Origin: Nitriliruptorales bacterium
GTDB taxonomy: Bacteria; Actinomycetota; Nitriliruptoria; Euzebyales; Egibacteraceae
Length of the DNA stretch: 14,904 nucleotides
Direction: 5' to 3'
Assembly: GCA_007126835.1 (NCBI GenBank)
Contig: SLAO01000021.1
Coordinates: forward strand, 1 to 14,904
Shown here one piece after another: positions 12,939-14,904 of this stretch (positions within the stretch are counted from its first letter, which is position 1; every line of letters begins with the position of its first letter). The notes under the pieces were generated by a model. It worked only from the letters and a program-made list of their open reading frames with translations. It had not been told where the DNA came from and made no database searches. The translations under genes and the position numbers were made by a program.

Positions 12939-14904
12939 CGGCGCGAAGCGCAGCCAGGTCGCGCTTGACCGTCCGTTGGCTGACGTCGAAGCGACGGGCG
13001 AGCTCGGCGATGTTGGGTCGTGCGACCCCGTCGGCTGTCGCACGCGCGAGCAGGCGGCCGATCTCTCTGCGCCGCTCGTCCACGCCGTCGGGGGTGTTCG
13101 CCAGGCGTGGCGGGCGGGCAGGCGGAGGTGCCTTCCGATCGCTGGCGTGCGCGGGGGCTCGTTGGTCGGCGTCCGGCGCCATCGCCAGCACCGTGTCCGG
13201 ATCGGCGATCCCCCATCGGCGTACGGTCTCGACGAGTCGGCGGGTGGAGGGGTCACGGTTCAACAGGCCGGGGCGGGCCTCCGGGTCCGTGACGTGGAGC
13301 AGGTCGCGTAGCAGGCCCCAGGCGTGCTCGACGTACCGACGCGCTTGTTCCTCCTGGCCGTCCCTGGCGAGGGTCAGCCCGTGCACGTAGTGAAAGATCG
13401 CGACATGGTCGTCCTCGGCGCTGCGCTCCAGCACGGTGACGATGGCGTCCTGCGTCGTGGTGACCGCTTCCTTGGTGCGCCCAAGGTTGGCCAGGCACAG
13501 CCCGCGCACGGCCAGGGCGCGTGGGATCAGTTCGGGCTCGTTGCGCCGCTCCCAGGTCTCGAGCGCCCGGTCGCTGTCGTGCAGGCCACCTTCGGGGTCA
13601 CCGTCGTTGAGGCGCAGGAACGCCCGGAGGGCCAGCAACGCGCCCGTCTCCCAGATGTCCTGCGGGACTTCCTCGAGGAGGTGGAGCCCCTCCTCGGTCA
13701 GCACCATCGCTTCCGCGCCTCCCTCGTCGTGCTCGGAGATGGCGGCGTACGCGAGCATCAACCGGGCACGGGCCCGGGCGACCGGGTGGCCGATGTCCTC
13801 GGCCAGGCGAAGGGCAAGCTGCGTCGAGGACCGCGCGGCTGCGACCTTGCCCAGCTTGAGCTGCGTGGAAGCGAGGTCGGTCAGCGTGATCGCCTCGAAG
13901 CGGTCGAGGGCCAGGTCGCGCCACTGCGAGAGCTCGCGTTCCTGCAGATCGTGGGCCCGCGCGAGGTCGCCCTGGACGTTGTGGAGCGTGCCCAGCCCGT
14001 GCAGTGCGTGGGTGTGCGTGATGATCAACCCCTGTTGCTCGGCCAGCGCTGCGGCGTCGGTGAGCAGGGGACGTGCCTCGTCGAAGCGACCCTGGCGGTG
14101 CAGCTCCACCCCCCGGGCCATGGACGCGCATGCGACCCGGGCGGGGTGCCCGCTGGCTCGGGCGAGGGCCAGCGCGGCGTCGGCGCTCTCGATGGCCCGT
14201 CGGCTCTGGGCCGCTACCCCCCGGGCGTGCGCCAGCTCGAGCAGGGCGTCAAAGCGGTTCCGGTCGTCCTCTTCGAAGCCGGTGGCGAGCAGGGCAGCCG
14301 CGGCCTTCTCCACGGCCACGACGCCGTCTGGCACGGACCGGGCCAGCCGAGCCTGAAGGATCATGACCCGTGGGTCCTGCCCGTCGCAGTCGGCCAGGTG
14401 CCGCGCGGCCTCGTCGCGCTGGTCGCGCGCGAGCGCGAGGCTGGCTTGCGCCAAGTGGCGTTCGGCCTCGCCGGTCCACGCCGTGGGCGGCAGCGAGCGC
14501 AGGCGTTCGGCGGCTCGCTGGTAGTCGCCGCGCCAGGCTGCGGCCGCGATGACATCAGCGGGACGACCCCGCTCTGCGGCCGCCACGGCCGGGCTAGGAA
14601 GGGGCAGGCCGCGACGGATCTGCTCGACGAGGCGTTGTGTGCGAGGTCGCGGGGCGATCCCCACCTCGGCGGTGAGTGCAAGGAAGGTGTCGAGCACCTC
14701 CAACGCCTCGTCACGGCGTCCGAGATCGGACAGCACCTCGGCGAGAAGGGTGACGTCGTTCTCAGCCAGCGGGTGCTCGTCGGCGACCCGGCGCAGCAGC
14801 GGCACTGCCTCGTGGTACCGGTGACGTTCCAGAAGGCGCCGGGCCGTGTCACGCGCCAGCGTGAGGTACTCGTCCTCGAGCTCCCGACGCCGCAGTGCGA
14901 CCCA
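12907..14904 (-). CDS. BTAD/TPR regulator with C-terminal DeoR-like HTH, N-terminus beyond the window
   Basis: The frame is open from the right edge (14904) to a TGA at 12909-12907, giving 665 residues of an incomplete protein; the GTG at 14805 is internal. Residues 1-80 are the end of a bacterial transcriptional activation domain (BTAD), with RELEDEYLTLARDTARRLL, HRYHEAVPLLRRV and EVGIAPRPRTQRLVEQIRRG. Residues about 90-540 are degenerate TPR-like helical pairs (HARGVAAQSRRAIESADAAL, GRFDEARPLLTDAAALAEQQ, GRTKEAVTTTQDAI). A basic Pro/Ala linker (about 560-600) leads to a second HTH at about 611-656: EIGRLLARATADG and IAELARRFDVSQRTVKRDL, which resembles DeoR/HTH_11 domains. BTAD proteins normally have an N-terminal OmpR-like winged helix or, in LAL-type fusions, a P-loop ATPase; what precedes here is unseen. 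A DNA-binding regulator is likely; ligand and targets are unknown. Confidence 0.85.
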   Translation of the reverse strand, partial: WVALRRRELEDEYLTLARDTARRLLERHRYHEAVPLLRRVADEHPLAENDVTLLAEVLSDLGRRDEALEVLDTFLALTAEVGIAPRPRTQRLVEQIRRGLPLPSPAVAAAERGRPADVIAAAAWRGDYQRAAERLRSLPPTAWTGEAERHLAQASLALARDQRDEAARHLADCDGQDPRVMILQARLARSVPDGVVAVEKAAAALLATGFEEDDRNRFDALLELAHARGVAAQSRRAIESADAALALARASGHPARVACASMARGVELHRQGRFDEARPLLTDAAALAEQQGLIITHTHALHGLGTLHNVQGDLARAHDLQERELSQWRDLALDRFEAITLTDLASTQLKLGKVAAARSSTQLALRLAEDIGHPVARARARLMLAYAAISEHDEGGAEAMVLTEEGLHLLEEVPQDIWETGALLALRAFLRLNDGDPEGGLHDSDRALETWERRNEPELIPRALAVRGLCLANLGRTKEAVTTTQDAIVTVLERSAEDDHVAIFHYVHGLTLARDGQEEQARRYVEHAWGLLRDLLHVTDPEARPGLLNRDPSTRRLVETVRRWGIADPDTVLAMAPDADQRAPAHASDRKAPPPARPPRLANTPDGVDERRREIGRLLARATADGVARPNIAELARRFDVSQRTVKRDLAALRAASQPPPHGVG

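Noticed and set aside
13436..14356. Plus-strand open frame opposite the BTAD-TPR gene
   Set aside because: It is Ser/Arg/Ala-rich mirror sequence of the helical repeats; no domain and no plausible translation start.
14805..14805. GTG at 14805 as the start of the BTAD-TPR regulator
   Set aside because: The frame continues without a stop to the edge and the residues before it are clear BTAD sequence, so this is an internal Val codon.
1..14904. tRNA, rRNA, CRISPR repeats, insertion sequences or phage genes
   Set aside because: I looked for T-loop-like and cloverleaf patterns, spaced direct repeats, transposase motifs and terminal inverted repeats by eye and found none. A tRNAscan or repeat search would settle it.

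Overview
The window is very GC-rich, densely coded DNA with GTG and TTG starts, frequent ATGA/GTGA stop-start overlaps and strong GC bias at third codon positions. A 13E12/DUF222-type HNH protein tail, a BTAD-TPR regulator, a DosS/DosT-like GAF histidine kinase and a DeoR-led gal operon all point to an actinobacterium (Actinomycetota). I cannot assign a genus; a deep-branching high-GC class is possible. I see no tRNA, rRNA, CRISPR array, integrase or insertion sequence.

Layout. Bases 2-190 (+) are the C-terminal end of an HNH-type protein. Bases 270-1265 (+) encode a formyltransferase-fold protein. On the minus strand follow a two-component pair, reading 3082 to 1288: a soluble GAF sensor kinase overlapping a NarL/LuxR response regulator. 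Upstream of it lie a strong dyad (3121-3142) and a decayed, stop-interrupted GNAT acetyltransferase fragment (about 3207-3357). Next, also on the minus strand, come a 77-residue cysteine-rich putative zinc protein and a thioredoxin with an acidic tail.

Bases 4296-8300 (+) form a compact galactose operon: DeoR-family regulator, galT, galK, galE. The first three junctions are 4-base overlaps or a 2-base gap, so the genes are probably translationally coupled. The products convert galactose to Gal-1-P, exchange it with UDP-glucose, and interconvert UDP-Gal and UDP-Glc (Leloir pathway). An AT-rich patch with a perfect TTGACA and a near-palindrome sits just before the regulator and is the likely promoter/operator. 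A NicO/RcnA-type nickel-cobalt transporter with a large extracytoplasmic domain follows 21 bases after galE.

Beyond a 15-bp palindrome that contains both convergent stop codons lie a small hypothetical gene (9717-9926, -) and a minus-strand pair: a TrkH/KtrB potassium transporter subunit (12259-10739) whose stop overlaps the start of a two-TM membrane protein with an OB-fold-like outer domain. Divergent from trkH is an NTF2-like protein (12387-12938, +). Its 3' end overlaps, tail to tail, a BTAD-TPR regulator that runs off the right edge and carries an additional DeoR-like helix-turn-helix at its C-terminus.

The points most worth following up are the GAF kinase, which keeps both haem-pocket residues of DosS at the same spacing, the regulator with a second C-terminal HTH, the trkH/OB-fold pair, and the GNAT remnant.
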